NCBI RefSeq assembly: GCF_000242455.2
Contig: NC_019892.1
Span: forward strand, 3,596,001-3,660,000
Direction: 5' to 3'
From: Singulisphaera acidiphila DSM 18658
Lineage (GTDB): Bacteria; Planctomycetota; Planctomycetia; Isosphaerales; Isosphaeraceae
DNA: 64,000 nucleotides
Position 1 is the first letter of the stretch; the number at the start of each line of letters is the position of its first letter. The notes beneath the pieces are model-generated. The model ran no database searches, was not told where the DNA came from, and saw only the letters and a program-made list of their open reading frames with translations. Below, in pieces: positions 1 through 8,843 of this stretch. The position numbers and the translations under genes were made by a program.

Positions 1-1
1 T

Positions 2-265
2 CACTCCAACCTGGTCGTGGTGGATGGATCGCACTCGGGATACCCGGCCTCCGCCTTCGCGGACGCGATGCACGTCAGCCGAACCGGGGCGATCTCCATG
101 ACGTGCGACCTGGGGGAAATCCTCCGACCTTACCTGGAAGGCAACCCTCGTCCTTCCTCGCGTTGGTTCGCGCTCCCCCCTTATCGTGAACAAAAGAGTC
201 ATGCCATGATCGTCAATATCGCGGAAGTCAAAGAGACCAGCCTCCCCTGGAAAGTCACGCGCTAG
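2..265 (+). CDS. C-terminal end of an SGNH-hydrolase-like protein (5' truncated)
   Basis: The reading frame is open from base 2 to a TAG at 263-265, so this is the last 87 residues of a gene that begins before the window. The segment FADAMHVSRTGA has the spacing of the DxxH block V of SGNH/GDSL hydrolases, where Asp and His complete the catalytic triad, and it is followed by a short helix-forming tail. The oxyanion blocks and nucleophile Ser would lie outside the window, so the family call rests on this motif alone. In-frame GTG or ATG codons near base 17 are internal codons, not starts. Confidence 0.6.
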   Translation, partial: HSNLVVVDGSHSGYPASAFADAMHVSRTGAISMTCDLGEILRPYLEGNPRPSSRWFALPPYREQKSHAMIVNIAEVKETSLPWKVTR

Positions 266-492
266 CGATCGGATGGGACGCGACCCAACGTAGGCGAACG
301 AGCCAGCGAATCCGAGACACACTCAGGGCAAGCTCCTCCCGCTTGGCAGGCCCCGCTGCCAAGCATCTCGCCACCCCAACCGGTTTCGGGCCAGGCGGCC
401 AGAATCGCCCTTGTCTTACAGCCCCTTTCCGGACATAATAGTGAACAAAACCACAGAACAAGGATAAGTAGGATGGAGAGGGGGAACGGCCA

Positions 493-1152
493 GTGATCTC
501 GCAGATTCGAGGCATACTTCGCACGGTGGCCGAGGAAGAGCTGACATTGGCGGTGGACCCGATGGAGATCGAGGTCCTCATCCCCGAGTACACACGCAGG
601 AAGATGCAGACGCACCTGGGAGAAATCGTCAGTCTCCACACCATCTTTTACATCGAGGGAAATGCGATGGGGGGGCGGATGACTCCCCGCCTCGTCGGCT
701 TCCTCTCGGCGATCGACCGCGAGTTCTTCGAGATCTTCTGCTCGGTCGACGGGGTCGGGGTCCGCAAAGCGCTTCGGGCGATGGTCCGCCCGGTTCGCGA
801 GCTCGCGCGAACGATCCAGGACCAGGATGTCAAGATGCTTTCAACTTACCCTGGGATCGGCGAGGCGACCGCCGAGCGGATCGTGGCCAAGCTCCGTCGC
901 AAGGTCGGTAAGTTCACGCTCATTGTGGGGCAGGCTGCGGCGGTCGAAGGGACCGCGGTCGAATCCAACGGCGCCGCGGAAAACGTGGAACCTGACGTGA
1001 TCCGCGACACGTTCGCTGCGCTCCTCTCGGTCGGGCATAACGAGAGCGAAGCCCGGCGTGAAATCGACCGCGTCCTCACGGGCAAGAAGAAGTTCAAGAG
1101 TGTGGCCGACATGATCGACGCCATCTACCAGCAGCAGCGCCAGCCCGACTAA
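493..1152 (+). CDS. ruvA: Holliday junction branch migration complex subunit RuvA
   Basis: RuvA tetramers bind Holliday junctions and load the RuvB motor on two opposite arms. The 219-aa product has the RuvA order: an N-terminal OB-fold beginning MISQIRG, two helix-hairpin-helix motifs (VDGVGVRKAL near residue 84 and YPGIGEATAERIV near residue 118), an acidic linker, and a C-terminal domain III (about 165-215) that contacts RuvB. The start is GTG, preceded by a purine-rich GGAGAGGGGG about 8 nt upstream. ruvB follows after 53 nt in the same direction, so the two are probably co-transcribed. No ruvC is seen in the window. Length is slightly above the usual 190-205 aa because of the linker. Confidence 0.95.
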   Translation: MISQIRGILRTVAEEELTLAVDPMEIEVLIPEYTRRKMQTHLGEIVSLHTIFYIEGNAMGGRMTPRLVGFLSAIDREFFEIFCSVDGVGVRKALRAMVRPVRELARTIQDQDVKMLSTYPGIGEATAERIVAKLRRKVGKFTLIVGQAAAVEGTAVESNGAAENVEPDVIRDTFAALLSVGHNESEARREIDRVLTGKKKFKSVADMIDAIYQQQRQPD

Positions 1153-1205
1153 CACCAGAGGGGGGTTCCGACCCCCGCCGATCCACTGCCTGAAAGGATT
1201 GTCCG

Positions 1206-2309
1206 ATGCGCGAGCCGATCATCATGGGAGGACAGGGGGGGGAGGCTCCCGAACCGAACCGGAACACCAAACCGCAGCACCGTGAAGAAGGTCGGTCGGT
1301 CGATCAGATGGACGAGAAGCTCCGACCGCAAACCTTGGCCGAAGTCGTCGGCCAACGGAGCGTCGCCGAGCGGCTCTCCATCGCGCTCGAAGCCTCGAAG
1401 AAGCGAGGCGAACCCCTCCCCCACATCCTCTTCGATGGCCCCCCTGGGTTGGGGAAAACGACGTTCGCGACCGTCTTGCACAATGAGCTCGGGGTCGAGC
1501 TCAACATGACCAGCGGTCCCGCGCTGGACAAGAAGATGGACGTGATGCCCTACCTGACCAACGCGGTCGAAGGCTCGATCCTGTTCATCGACGAGATCCA
1601 TCGCCTCCCCAAAACGGTCGAGGAGTTCATTTATCCGGTGATGGAAGATTTCCGGGTGGATGTGGTCCTCGGCGAGGGGATCTCCGCGCGGACGATTAAC
1701 CTGCCCCTCAAGAAGTTCACGATCATCGGGGCGACGACGCGGAGCGGCATGCTCTCGGGTCCGTTGCGCGACCGCTTCCACATGCACGAACACCTGGAAT
1801 TTTACGACATCGACGACCTGGCGCGGATCGTCGCAATCAATGCCGATAAGCTGCGGACGACGATCACTCCGGACGCCGCCTGGGAGCTGGCCCGGCGGAG
1901 TCGAGGCACCCCTCGTCTCGCCAATGCCCGCCTGCGTTGGGTGCGGGACTACGCGACGGCCCGAGCCGACGGACACATCGTGCTCTCCATCGCACGCGAC
2001 GCGCTGGACATGCAGGAGGTCGACTCCGAAGGCATGGACAAGCAAGACCGGCGCTACCTCGAAACGCTAATCCAGGTCTTCCGGGGCGGACCAAGCGGAG
2101 CCGAGGCCCTCGCCGCGACGATGAACCTCGCGATCGATACGTTGACCGACGAGGTCGAGCCCTACCTGCTCCGCCGCCACTTCATCGTCCGAACGCCTCG
2201 AGGCCGACGCGCCACCCCTGCGGCCTACCGCCATCTCGGGCTTCCCGAGCCCGTGTCCGAAGCTCCCGATCTGTTCTCGTTCGACGATCAGCGCCGGCTG
2301 TTCGAATAA
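1206..2309 (+). CDS. ruvB: Holliday junction branch migration ATPase RuvB
   Basis: RuvB is the AAA+ hexameric motor that drives branch migration with RuvA. The 367-aa product shows Walker A GPPGLGKTT (about residue 79), Walker B FIDEIHRL (about 124), sensor 1 GATTRSGMLSGPLRDRF with the arginine finger, and the C-terminal winged helix ending in RTPRGRRATPAAYRHL. The first ~30 residues are a non-conserved glycine/proline-rich leader, slightly longer than usual. The start ATG has AAAGGA 7 nt upstream. It lies 53 nt after ruvA, the standard ruvAB arrangement. Confidence 0.96.
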   Translation: MREPIIMGGQGGEAPEPNRNTKPQHREEGRSVDQMDEKLRPQTLAEVVGQRSVAERLSIALEASKKRGEPLPHILFDGPPGLGKTTFATVLHNELGVELNMTSGPALDKKMDVMPYLTNAVEGSILFIDEIHRLPKTVEEFIYPVMEDFRVDVVLGEGISARTINLPLKKFTIIGATTRSGMLSGPLRDRFHMHEHLEFYDIDDLARIVAINADKLRTTITPDAAWELARRSRGTPRLANARLRWVRDYATARADGHIVLSIARDALDMQEVDSEGMDKQDRRYLETLIQVFRGGPSGAEALAATMNLAIDTLTDEVEPYLLRRHFIVRTPRGRRATPAAYRHLGLPEPVSEAPDLFSFDDQRRLFE

Positions 2310-2372
2310 CCGATGGGAATCGACTTTTGATAACCCCATAGGATGGTGGACCGCACCCACCCGACAAAAAAA

Positions 2373-3398
2373 TTAGACACTGGCTGGCCAAGGCCGCGAG
2401 GCGCGCCAGATCCGATCCCGAATCGCAAGCCAGCGCGGTTCGTCCGGGGGGGGGACGATGACCAGGAAATCGACCCCGCTCAAATCGATCGCCTGGAGGT
2501 GAGAGTAGAGCGACGCTTCCGCCTCGGTCGGGGTGAGCAACCGGATCTGCCGGTCGGGGCGACGCCCCGGAGGCCCCTCATCGATCGGCGTCTCACCTAG
2601 CGCGATCAAGACCCATCGTCCTTCTCTTGGAAGGGCCTCAAAGGCGTTGGGCTCGATCCGAAAGGTCGGCGTCCTCGGCGCATAGTGGACGTCCATCTGC
2701 CCGGGGCTCGAATGCGCGTGGGGGTCGGGCGGGAAATCGGCCTGGCCGAGTACTTCGCATCCGAGCGCTTCACGGATTTGCTCGACGGTGATCGATCCGG
2801 GGCGGAGGACTCGCGGGGGACTGGTCGTGAGGTCGAGCACGGTCGACTCGATCCCGACCCCCGTTTTCCCACTGTCGAGGATCAGGTCGATCTTGCCGTC
2901 AAGATCATTCGAGACATGCCAGGCTTCGGTCGGCGAGATTCCGGTCGATCGGTTCGCGCTCGGCGCGGCGATCGGCCTGCCGGTCGCTTCGATCAAAGCG
3001 CGAGCGACACGTGACTTGGGGATCCGAACGCCGACCGTGTCTCGACCGGCGGTGACCACGTCGGGGATGTTCGCCGCCCGAGGAAGGACGAGCGTCAACG
3101 GCCCCGGCCAAAAGCAGTGCGCCAAGACATCGGCACTCGCTGGCCATTGCAAGACGCAATCGCGAGCCATCTCGACTCGGTCGGTATGAACGATCAAGGG
3201 GTTGAACGACGGCCTTCCCTTGGCCTGGAAGATCCGTGCGACGGCCTCGGGGTTTGTGGCGTCAGCCCCGAGACCGTAGACCGTTTCGGTGGCAAACGCG
3301 ACGAGCCCACCGCGCCGAAGGATCCCGGCCGCCTTGGTGACGGCGCGGGGATCGGGCTCATCGTCGTTGAGTGGAATGACAGGCGTGAGCAGGGGCAC
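2373..3398 (-). CDS. L-threonylcarbamoyladenylate synthase (Sua5/YrdC type)
   Basis: Makes L-threonylcarbamoyl-AMP from Thr, bicarbonate and ATP, the first step of t6A37 modification of ANN-decoding tRNAs. The YrdC domain shows KGRPSFNPLIVH, the WPGPLTLVL strand and PSANRSTGISPT. About 120 further residues form the Sua5-specific C-terminal domain, so this is the long Sua5 form rather than short TsaC. The frame extends upstream into the preceding gene with no convincing start. I chose the GTG at 3396-3398, giving MPLLTPVIPLNDDEPDP and 341 aa, 22 nt after the stop of the deoxyhypusine-synthase-like gene. It is probably the third gene of that operon. Confidence 0.88.
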   Translation of the reverse strand: MPLLTPVIPLNDDEPDPRAVTKAAGILRRGGLVAFATETVYGLGADATNPEAVARIFQAKGRPSFNPLIVHTDRVEMARDCVLQWPASADVLAHCFWPGPLTLVLPRAANIPDVVTAGRDTVGVRIPKSRVARALIEATGRPIAAPSANRSTGISPTEAWHVSNDLDGKIDLILDSGKTGVGIESTVLDLTTSPPRVLRPGSITVEQIREALGCEVLGQADFPPDPHAHSSPGQMDVHYAPRTPTFRIEPNAFEALPREGRWVLIALGETPIDEGPPGRRPDRQIRLLTPTEAEASLYSHLQAIDLSGVDFLVIVPPPDEPRWLAIRDRIWRASRPWPASV

Positions 3399-3420
3399 GT
3401 AGGGACGGATGACGGCCGCC

Positions 3421-4572
3421 TCAGCCCAACGTCTTGCGTGCGGAGGGGTCGGGCTCCCCCTCGGCCCGGTGCTTCTCGTATTCCAATCGCAGAGCTTCGT
3501 AGCTCGCTTCACGCTGGTCGTAGAGGCGGCGAAGTGGCCGAGGAGCGTGCCTGGCCAAGCTATAGGCCGTCAGGAGAGGCAACGCAATTGTGCTGTCGGT
3601 GTAGCAGGTCACCGAGTCGGGGAGCCGGTCGGGATCGACCTTGCCCCAGGTCATGGCCTCGCTGGCCGTGGCGCCGGAGAGGCCGCCGGTGTCGGGCCGG
3701 GCGTCGGTGATCTGGAGGAAGTAGTCGTGGCCACTTTCAGCCAACCCGAGAACTTCCTGGATCTGCGGCTCGGTTTGCAGGATGAAGTTCTTGGGGCTGC
3801 CGCCGCCAAGAATCAGGACCGCCGACTCGCCCCCGTTTCGCTTGGCGTTGTAAACAATCGCCGCGGTCTCGTTGACGTCGCGGAGCGAGTCAATTTGAAG
3901 TTTTCCGCCTTGGAGGCTGAGCGCGGCGAGGTTCATGCCGATCGAGCTGTCGCCGGGGCTCGACGTATAGATCGGCACCGCAGCCTCGTAGGCGGCCGCC
4001 AGCAAGCTGTTGGCGGGTCGCCCCAGGGCTTGGGCCCGTCCATGCAGGTAGCGGCCCACTTCATAGTGGAACTCGGCGGTCCCCATCGTGCGGGCGAAGA
4101 CGTCGTCGCGAATCAACTCGCGATAGAACGCGTCGGTGTCGAGCAGGGTCGCGTAGTCAAAAACGATGTCATAGATCCGAATGATATCGTTTTGGCGGAG
4201 CGCAAAATCATCGAGGTTCGGCCGGCTCTGGTGAAGGGGCAGGTCGAGCGCGTAGTGGGTGTCGTGATAAAGGTTCGCGCCGGTCGAGACGATCCAATCG
4301 ACGAAGCCGGCTTGGACCAAGGGGATCAAGCAGCTCATGCCCAGGCCCGCGGGAGTCAGCGCCCCCGAGATTGTCAGCCCGACCGTGCAATTGGGCTCGA
4401 GCATTTTTCGTGTGAAAACCTGACAGACTTCGCGAAGTCGGCCGGCATTGTAACTCAGAAACGCTTGATCAATCAGGTCGGCAGCCAGGTCAGATCCGGA
4501 AACGGCCGGAGGCGCGATCCGGTGCTGACTGACCTGCTGAAGAACACTGAGTGGGTTACCTTGTTCCGTCAT
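3421..4572 (-). CDS. Deoxyhypusine-synthase-like enzyme (bacterial polyamine type)
   Basis: A 383-aa member of the deoxyhypusine synthase fold, which transfers an aminobutyl group via NAD and a lysine imine. The catalytic lysine is present: SGATASEAMTWGK, Lys311, corresponds to the WGK of eukaryotic DHS. NAD-site segments TSSPGDSSIG and LGGGSPKNF are present. Bacteria normally lack the eIF5A substrate, and bacterial homologues are known to act in polyamine synthesis instead (homospermidine, or agmatine-derived guanidino polyamines). The arginine decarboxylase 31 nt upstream would supply agmatine, which favours the latter; this is inference. A GGGAGGT lies 9 nt before the ATG. Confidence 0.85.
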   Translation of the reverse strand: MTEQGNPLSVLQQVSQHRIAPPAVSGSDLAADLIDQAFLSYNAGRLREVCQVFTRKMLEPNCTVGLTISGALTPAGLGMSCLIPLVQAGFVDWIVSTGANLYHDTHYALDLPLHQSRPNLDDFALRQNDIIRIYDIVFDYATLLDTDAFYRELIRDDVFARTMGTAEFHYEVGRYLHGRAQALGRPANSLLAAAYEAAVPIYTSSPGDSSIGMNLAALSLQGGKLQIDSLRDVNETAAIVYNAKRNGGESAVLILGGGSPKNFILQTEPQIQEVLGLAESGHDYFLQITDARPDTGGLSGATASEAMTWGKVDPDRLPDSVTCYTDSTIALPLLTAYSLARHAPRPLRRLYDQREASYEALRLEYEKHRAEGEPDPSARKTLG

Positions 4573-4603
4573 CGTCGTTGGACCTCCCTCGGCTTTCGCT
4601 CAA

Positions 4604-5149
4604 TCACGGCAGCAGGATCGACGCCGCCACGACGGTGGTCCAGTGTCCCCCTTTATGACCAACGGCCGAAGCCGTCACTTCGCTCGTGTCGGCAATGACA
4701 TCGGCGATCTTCCAGATCTCGCGTTTCTCGTCCCACGAGCTGTTGGGGTCGAACTCAACCCCGAGGACGGTCGCGAGCATTTCGGCGGCGAGGTCTTCGG
4801 CGTAGTCCGCGGAAATCTTGGCGGTCTGGCCGTAAGAGTGATGTTCGGAGAGATACCCGAACGTGGTCCGATCGCGCGGGATGGCCACACCGACACTGGC
4901 CGCGATCAGGCGGTTCGGCTCGGCCGTCGCGCTCTCGCTCATCACGCAATGCACGATCTGTCCCGGCGAGAGGTGCTTCAGCCCATCCTCAATCGAGACG
5001 ACCTCGCAGTGGGGAGGGAAGATGCTCGAGACACGGACGAGGTTGTAGCAGGCAATCTTGGCATCGCGTAGGGCAAGCTCGAAGCTCGTCAATTTCTCGC
5101 GGTGGACGCCAACCCCTTTGGTGAAGAAAAGCTGCTTGGGTACGTACAT
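4604..5149 (-). CDS. pdaD: Pyruvoyl-dependent arginine decarboxylase
   Basis: Decarboxylates arginine to agmatine using a pyruvoyl group made by self-cleavage. The cleavage motif NLVRVSSIFPP is intact: Ser41-Ser42 match the Ser-Ser bond cut in archaeal PvlArgDC, with Ser42 expected to become the pyruvoyl residue. The glycine-rich beta-subunit end VTASAVGHKGGHWTTVV is also typical. I chose the ATG at 5147-5149 (MYVPKQLFFTKG, 181 aa) because AGGAGGTG lies 12 nt upstream. The in-frame ATG at 5179 lies upstream of that ribosome-binding site and would add ten unlikely residues. It is the first gene of a minus-strand operon with the DHS-like enzyme and Sua5. Confidence 0.9.
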   Translation of the reverse strand: MYVPKQLFFTKGVGVHREKLTSFELALRDAKIACYNLVRVSSIFPPHCEVVSIEDGLKHLSPGQIVHCVMSESATAEPNRLIAASVGVAIPRDRTTFGYLSEHHSYGQTAKISADYAEDLAAEMLATVLGVEFDPNSSWDEKREIWKIADVIADTSEVTASAVGHKGGHWTTVVAASILLP

Positions 5150-5161
5150 CGGTTTCCCTGA

Positions 5162-5169
5162 CACCTCCT
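5162..5169 (-). promoter_or_regulatory. Ribosome-binding site deciding the start of the arginine decarboxylase
   Basis: AGGAGGTG on the minus strand, 12 nt before the ATG at 5149. It lies inside the longer open frame, so it argues for the shorter 181-aa product. Confidence 0.6.
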
Positions 5170-6717
5170 GAACCGGCATCCCACTCGGGAAGAGGCCGGT
5201 GCAACGTCTCGCGCTTCCCCACCGGCCGCGTTTCCACGACCGCGCATCGGATTAAATGACACAAGGCCAAGGTAAGGCATTCTCGCCCCGGCTTCAAGTC
5301 CAGCAGGGGGGTCTTCACAACCTCGTCACATTGGAATCGAGGCGAAGATTCCTGCAATTCCAACGCGACGGTGAAGTCCGTCATTCCGGGGCCCTTCCCC
5401 CGAGTGGCCATGCCTCGTGCCAACACGAATCGGTATCCCCCACACGCAGGCCAAGGAAACCCTCGACGCGCGCCTCCGGAGGCAAGGCTCCGATCGTGAC
5501 TTCAAACCTCGGTTCCGAAGCTTTCATGATTCGGCAGATTTGAACCGAGACATGAGCAAAGGTCTCGGGGCCACAGATTCTCTGATCGAAGCCCGCGCGC
5601 GAACGCCATTGGTGTGTGACGCTCGGGTTCCGAGCCCCGCCTCCGTGACACCCTGTATCCGGTTCTGCTTCGACCATGTCCGCGCGACATCCGTTGGCGA
5701 AGCGCGGAAGGGGTCGCTCGGCCGAACGTCTCTCCGATCGACCTCGGCGATGAAACCACACTAGCCACACGACCCTCCTATTCCACGCATTCGACAATGT
5801 CGCCTCGCGCGACGCGTTCGATTTCGAGAGGATCGCGGCGAACCACCGAGCACGCCACAATCGATACAACACGAATACCCATAGCTGATCGAAACCGGCC
5901 AACCTGTTTAAGCCTCGGAACTGCGACTGGGTTGATGCGATCACCTGGCCGCGCGTGGATCGATTTACTGTTCGCGATCGCTCAATCGGATCCCGAAGAC
6001 TGAAGGCTGGGAAAAAGGGACGAGACGATGCCTTCGCCTTTGTTTTTCGAGAGTCGATTGCCCAACCATTCCTCCGAACACTCTTCTAAATCACCGCGCG
6101 AGTCCATCACGGTACGGCATCGTTCCGCACTCGCTTCGCCATGGCGATCGCGGCGAGGAGCGAGCATCGAAGCGATCCCGTCATGCGGGTCACGAGTGTC
6201 CACGGAGCAGACACGAAGCGCGCTCCGCGAAGAGGCTCGAACCGACGCATCGACAAGAGACGAGACTCGCTCGTGTGCTTCACGTGTCTCGTTCTCGCTT
6301 GCCGTTCAGCGCCAAACCCGCGAGAAAATAACGCCTCACACGAAAAATTTTTCGATGGAGTGAGATGCGTGAACTTCACGGCGAACGTGCCGTGAGGCGT
6401 TGCCCTTCGACCCCCAGCGTGTCTCAACCATGCTACAAGAATCGTCAAGAAATCAGGGAAAAGCGAAGCTCTTGACGACATTCACCGCATATACAGATTT
6501 CACAGAATGTGTATTTTGCAGTCTTTTTCCGCCTCAATATTTTTGCATTCCTTGGAAATACCGAGACCGTTTTCAGAGGAATCGCGAGAAAACCATTCGG
6601 AGGCGACCCATCTTCGTCTTCCCGGTCCTGATATATTTCGCTATGAAGTGACAGGTGAGATCGGTGGTTTGGTGCCGGTCCACAATGAGTACTACCTTGA
6701 TGCGAGGGTTCGAAGCG
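5170..6717. other. 1.5-kb intergenic region without a supported gene
   Basis: Several open frames up to about 190 codons occur here, but all have random composition (rich in Arg, Ser, Cys and Trp), no domain I recognise and no ribosome-binding site. Base composition is lower in GC than the flanks, especially 6,460-6,660. The only structure I can point to is the nested inverted repeat at 6330-6401. The region should contain the promoters for the arginine decarboxylase operon (left) and the H1-like gene (right), but I cannot place them. Confidence 0.5.
6330..6401. ncRNA. Candidate structured element (nested inverted repeats)
   Basis: A perfect 10-bp outer stem, AACGCCTCAC (6330-6339) with GTGAGGCGTT (6392-6401), encloses a perfect palindrome CGAAAAATTTTTCG (6341-6354) and an inner hairpin CACGGC/GCCGTG (6377-6382 with 6389-6394). 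It sits in gene-free DNA about 320 nt before the H1-like gene. Whether it is transcribed, and from which strand, cannot be told. It could instead be a degenerate mobile repeat. Confidence 0.3.
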
Positions 6718-7230
6718 ATGGCGGTGAAGAAGAAAGCGACCACCAAGAAGACCAGCCCCTCGGCCTCCCAAACGAAGGCCGCCCCGAAGAAGGTTGCAGC
6801 AGCAGCGAAGCCGGCGGCGACGAAAGCTGCCGCGACCAAGCCGGCTGCGACGAAGACCGCCGCGGCCAAGCCGGCTGCGACGAAGACCGCTGCCGCCGCC
6901 GCGAAGCCGGCTCCGGCCGTCAAGGCAGCCACCGCTTCGAAGGCCGGCACGCCCAAGCCGAAGGCCGCCGCGGCCAAGCCGAAAGCCGCTCCCAAGAAGG
7001 TTGTGGTGGTCAAGCTGACCGACCGACAGCTCGACCTGCTCAAGGTTGTCCATGGTACGAAGGAGGCGGGTTACCTGGCCGACAAGAAGGCCGAGGCGAA
7101 GTCGCTCGAGACACTCGCCACCAAGAAGCTGATCAAGAAAGGTGCGAAGGACAAGGCCAGTGGCCACATCCGCTACCATGTCTCCAAGGCGGGCGAGAAG
7201 CACGTCGCGTCGTCGACCCCCACTTCCTGA
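6718..7230 (+). CDS. Histone H1-like lysine/alanine-rich DNA-binding protein
   Basis: The 170-aa product has a low-complexity basic N-terminal half (about residues 1-95) built from KPAATK, AAKPAA and KPKAA repeats, like the tail of eukaryotic H1 and the bacterial H1-like proteins. A compact C-terminal part (about 98-165: LTDRQLDLLKVVHGTKEAGYL...HIRYHVSKAGEKHV) looks like a small winged-helix-type domain. It probably binds and compacts DNA, in line with the condensed nucleoids of planctomycetes; that is inference. I chose the ATG at 6718 (MAVKKKATTKK) because GAGGG lies 9 nt upstream; ATGs at 6685 and 6700 are alternatives. A hairpin follows at 7306-7339. Confidence 0.75.
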   Translation: MAVKKKATTKKTSPSASQTKAAPKKVAAAAKPAATKAAATKPAATKTAAAKPAATKTAAAAAKPAPAVKAATASKAGTPKPKAAAAKPKAAPKKVVVVKLTDRQLDLLKVVHGTKEAGYLADKKAEAKSLETLATKKLIKKGAKDKASGHIRYHVSKAGEKHVASSTPTS

Positions 7231-7305
7231 GCAGACTCCCGCTCCGGCTCACTGATCGCATGGTCTCATTCTGACCACTCAGGCTTCACCTCATCCAGCT
7301 CGGTC

Positions 7306-7339
7306 CCGCCCCTCACCAGAAGAAGTGTGAGAGGGGCGG
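7306..7339 (+). terminator. Candidate transcription terminator after the H1-like gene
   Basis: CCGCCCCTCAC (7306-7316) pairs with GTGAGAGGGGCGG (7327-7339) with a 2-nt bulge and a 10-nt loop. There is no immediate T-run, so intrinsic termination is uncertain. Confidence 0.4.
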
Positions 7340-7716
7340 TGACGAGAGCCACGGAGGTGGGGCCTTTTCCTTTTGTGACGCCTACGTCATACGAATTCAG
7401 GCCAGCCGACCGGGTGCGTCAGCGCATCGACTTGATCCAGAGGCGTGGCCGCCCGACTATAATCCGACAAACGCATTAAGACATCCCGATTGATGCCGGA
7501 TCCTCGAAATCGCCATCACGGGTCGATGGGCAACAACAGCTGGGAGTCCAGCAGGCCTGAGCGAGAGGGACGTCTCCTGTCGCTTCGCAACCACGGACAG
7601 CACGTTGTCCGGGCGTCTCACAACGAATGCCCCCGATGCAGTGGTGACCGAGCATCGAAGTGTGGGGCGGCAAGCAGTGACACGAAGCCTATCGACACTG
7701 ATGGGACCAGCGAACG

Positions 7717-7744
7717 AGGCCGAGTGGAACCGCCCACTCGGCCT
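7717..7744 (-). terminator. Candidate terminator downstream of the asparaginase gene
   Basis: Perfect 11-bp stem AGGCCGAGTGG / CCACTCGGCCT with a 6-nt loop, 41 nt beyond the stop of the minus-strand gene at 7785. There is no clear T-run. The rest of 7,340-7,716 holds no gene I can support. Confidence 0.45.
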
Positions 7745-7784
7745 GCGCACTCTCTTATGAGATTCCACCCGACCGAGACTGAGT

Positions 7785-8843
7785 TCAGTTCGGCTCGGGA
7801 TCATCGTAGAGCGAGGCACAATCGACAAGGCGCGCCGAGTCGCCATCGTGCACGGCCATCTGCGCACCGGCCCAGAGACTGGCACCGGCGTATCGTCCGT
7901 CTTTGGCGACGCAATAAAACTTGACCTGAAAATTCGGCCGCTGCTTCGCGTCGCGAAGTCTCGGGTTGCGGTTCGTCGCCACGATCCGCTTACAGGCTTC
8001 GAGCAGCGCGTCCTTGGGCGCGAGTCCGCGGCGCAGGCCTTCGACGATCGTGTGGCTGGAGAGATTCAAGAGGTTCGCCTCACCCCGGCCGGTCGAGCCG
8101 GCGGACCCGACTTCGTTGTCGAGGAAGAGCCCCGCGCCCATGATCGGCGAATCGCCCACGCGACCGGGGATCTTGTAGAAGAGGCCCGAGGTCGTGGTCA
8201 CACAGCCGAGATTGCCGTGAGTGTCGAGCGCAGAGCAGTGCAAGGTTCCGTGCTCGCGAATGCCGAAGAACTTGCGAACGGCCGGCGACAGCTCCGAATT
8301 CGGAGGCGCGATCCAGTCGCTCTCCTTGCCGTTGGTCTCCTTCCAATGGAGCCAGATCTCCCGGGCCTCATCGGTCAGCAAGTTTGTCTCGGGGATGCCA
8401 TGTGCACGCGCGAACTTGAGCGCCCCTTCGCCAACGAGCAGGCAGTGATCGGTGCGCTTCATCACCAGGCGCGCGACGGCGGCGGGATGCATGATGTTGC
8501 GGAGCGAGGCGACCGAGCCGCCGCCGTGGGTCGGCCCGTGCATGACGGCCGCGTCGAGTTCGACGACCCCTTCTTCGTTGGGGATACCACCATAGCCAAC
8601 GGTGTGATCCTCGGGATCGGCCTCGACGATCGCGACCCCTTCAATGGCGGCGTCGAGGGGGTCGGCCCCTGCCTTGATCCGCTCCATCGCTTTCTCGACG
8701 GTCTGTAGCCCGTTACCACTCGCGACCACGATCGGCCGTTTCGATCCCACCGGCACGGGGGCCGCCGCCCCGAGGACCGAGGCACCCAGGCTCGCGGCGG
8801 CGCTGACGGAAAGGAAGTGGCGGCGATTGACGGAATCGGACAT
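7785..8843 (-). CDS. N4-(beta-N-acetylglucosaminyl)-L-asparaginase family, Tat-exported
   Basis: An Ntn-hydrolase of the glycosylasparaginase family, which matures by autocleavage before a nucleophilic Thr and cleaves the GlcNAc-Asn bond. The 352-aa protein starts with a twin-arginine signal NRRHFLSVSAAA, so it is exported folded. The expected cleavage site is EHGTLHCSALDTHGN, where Thr would be the nucleophile (HDTIGM in characterised enzymes). GRVGDSPIMGAG, the substrate-loop motif, and TGRGEANLL follow. I chose the ATG at 8841-8843 because it places the Tat motif at residues 7-8; the upstream in-frame ATG adds residues before the signal. Confidence 0.9.
   Translation of the reverse strand: MSDSVNRRHFLSVSAAASLGASVLGAAAPVPVGSKRPIVVASGNGLQTVEKAMERIKAGADPLDAAIEGVAIVEADPEDHTVGYGGIPNEEGVVELDAAVMHGPTHGGGSVASLRNIMHPAAVARLVMKRTDHCLLVGEGALKFARAHGIPETNLLTDEAREIWLHWKETNGKESDWIAPPNSELSPAVRKFFGIREHGTLHCSALDTHGNLGCVTTTSGLFYKIPGRVGDSPIMGAGLFLDNEVGSAGSTGRGEANLLNLSSHTIVEGLRRGLAPKDALLEACKRIVATNRNPRLRDAKQRPNFQVKFYCVAKDGRYAGASLWAGAQMAVHDGDSARLVDCASLYDDPEPN

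Noticed and set aside
431..492. SOS (LexA) box ahead of ruvAB
   Set aside because: The GAAC repeats do not form the spaced inverted repeat of known LexA boxes.
3421..4572. True deoxyhypusine synthase acting on eIF5A
   Set aside because: The organism is bacterial, no eIF5A is in the window, and the upstream arginine decarboxylase points to polyamines.
3409..4698. 429-codon plus-strand open frame
   Set aside because: Antisense to the deoxyhypusine-synthase-like gene, which has its catalytic lysine and a ribosome-binding site.
5381..5944. 187-codon open frame in the 1.5-kb gene-free region
   Set aside because: Rich in Arg, Cys and Trp with no hydrophobic pattern, no ribosome-binding site and no recognised motif.
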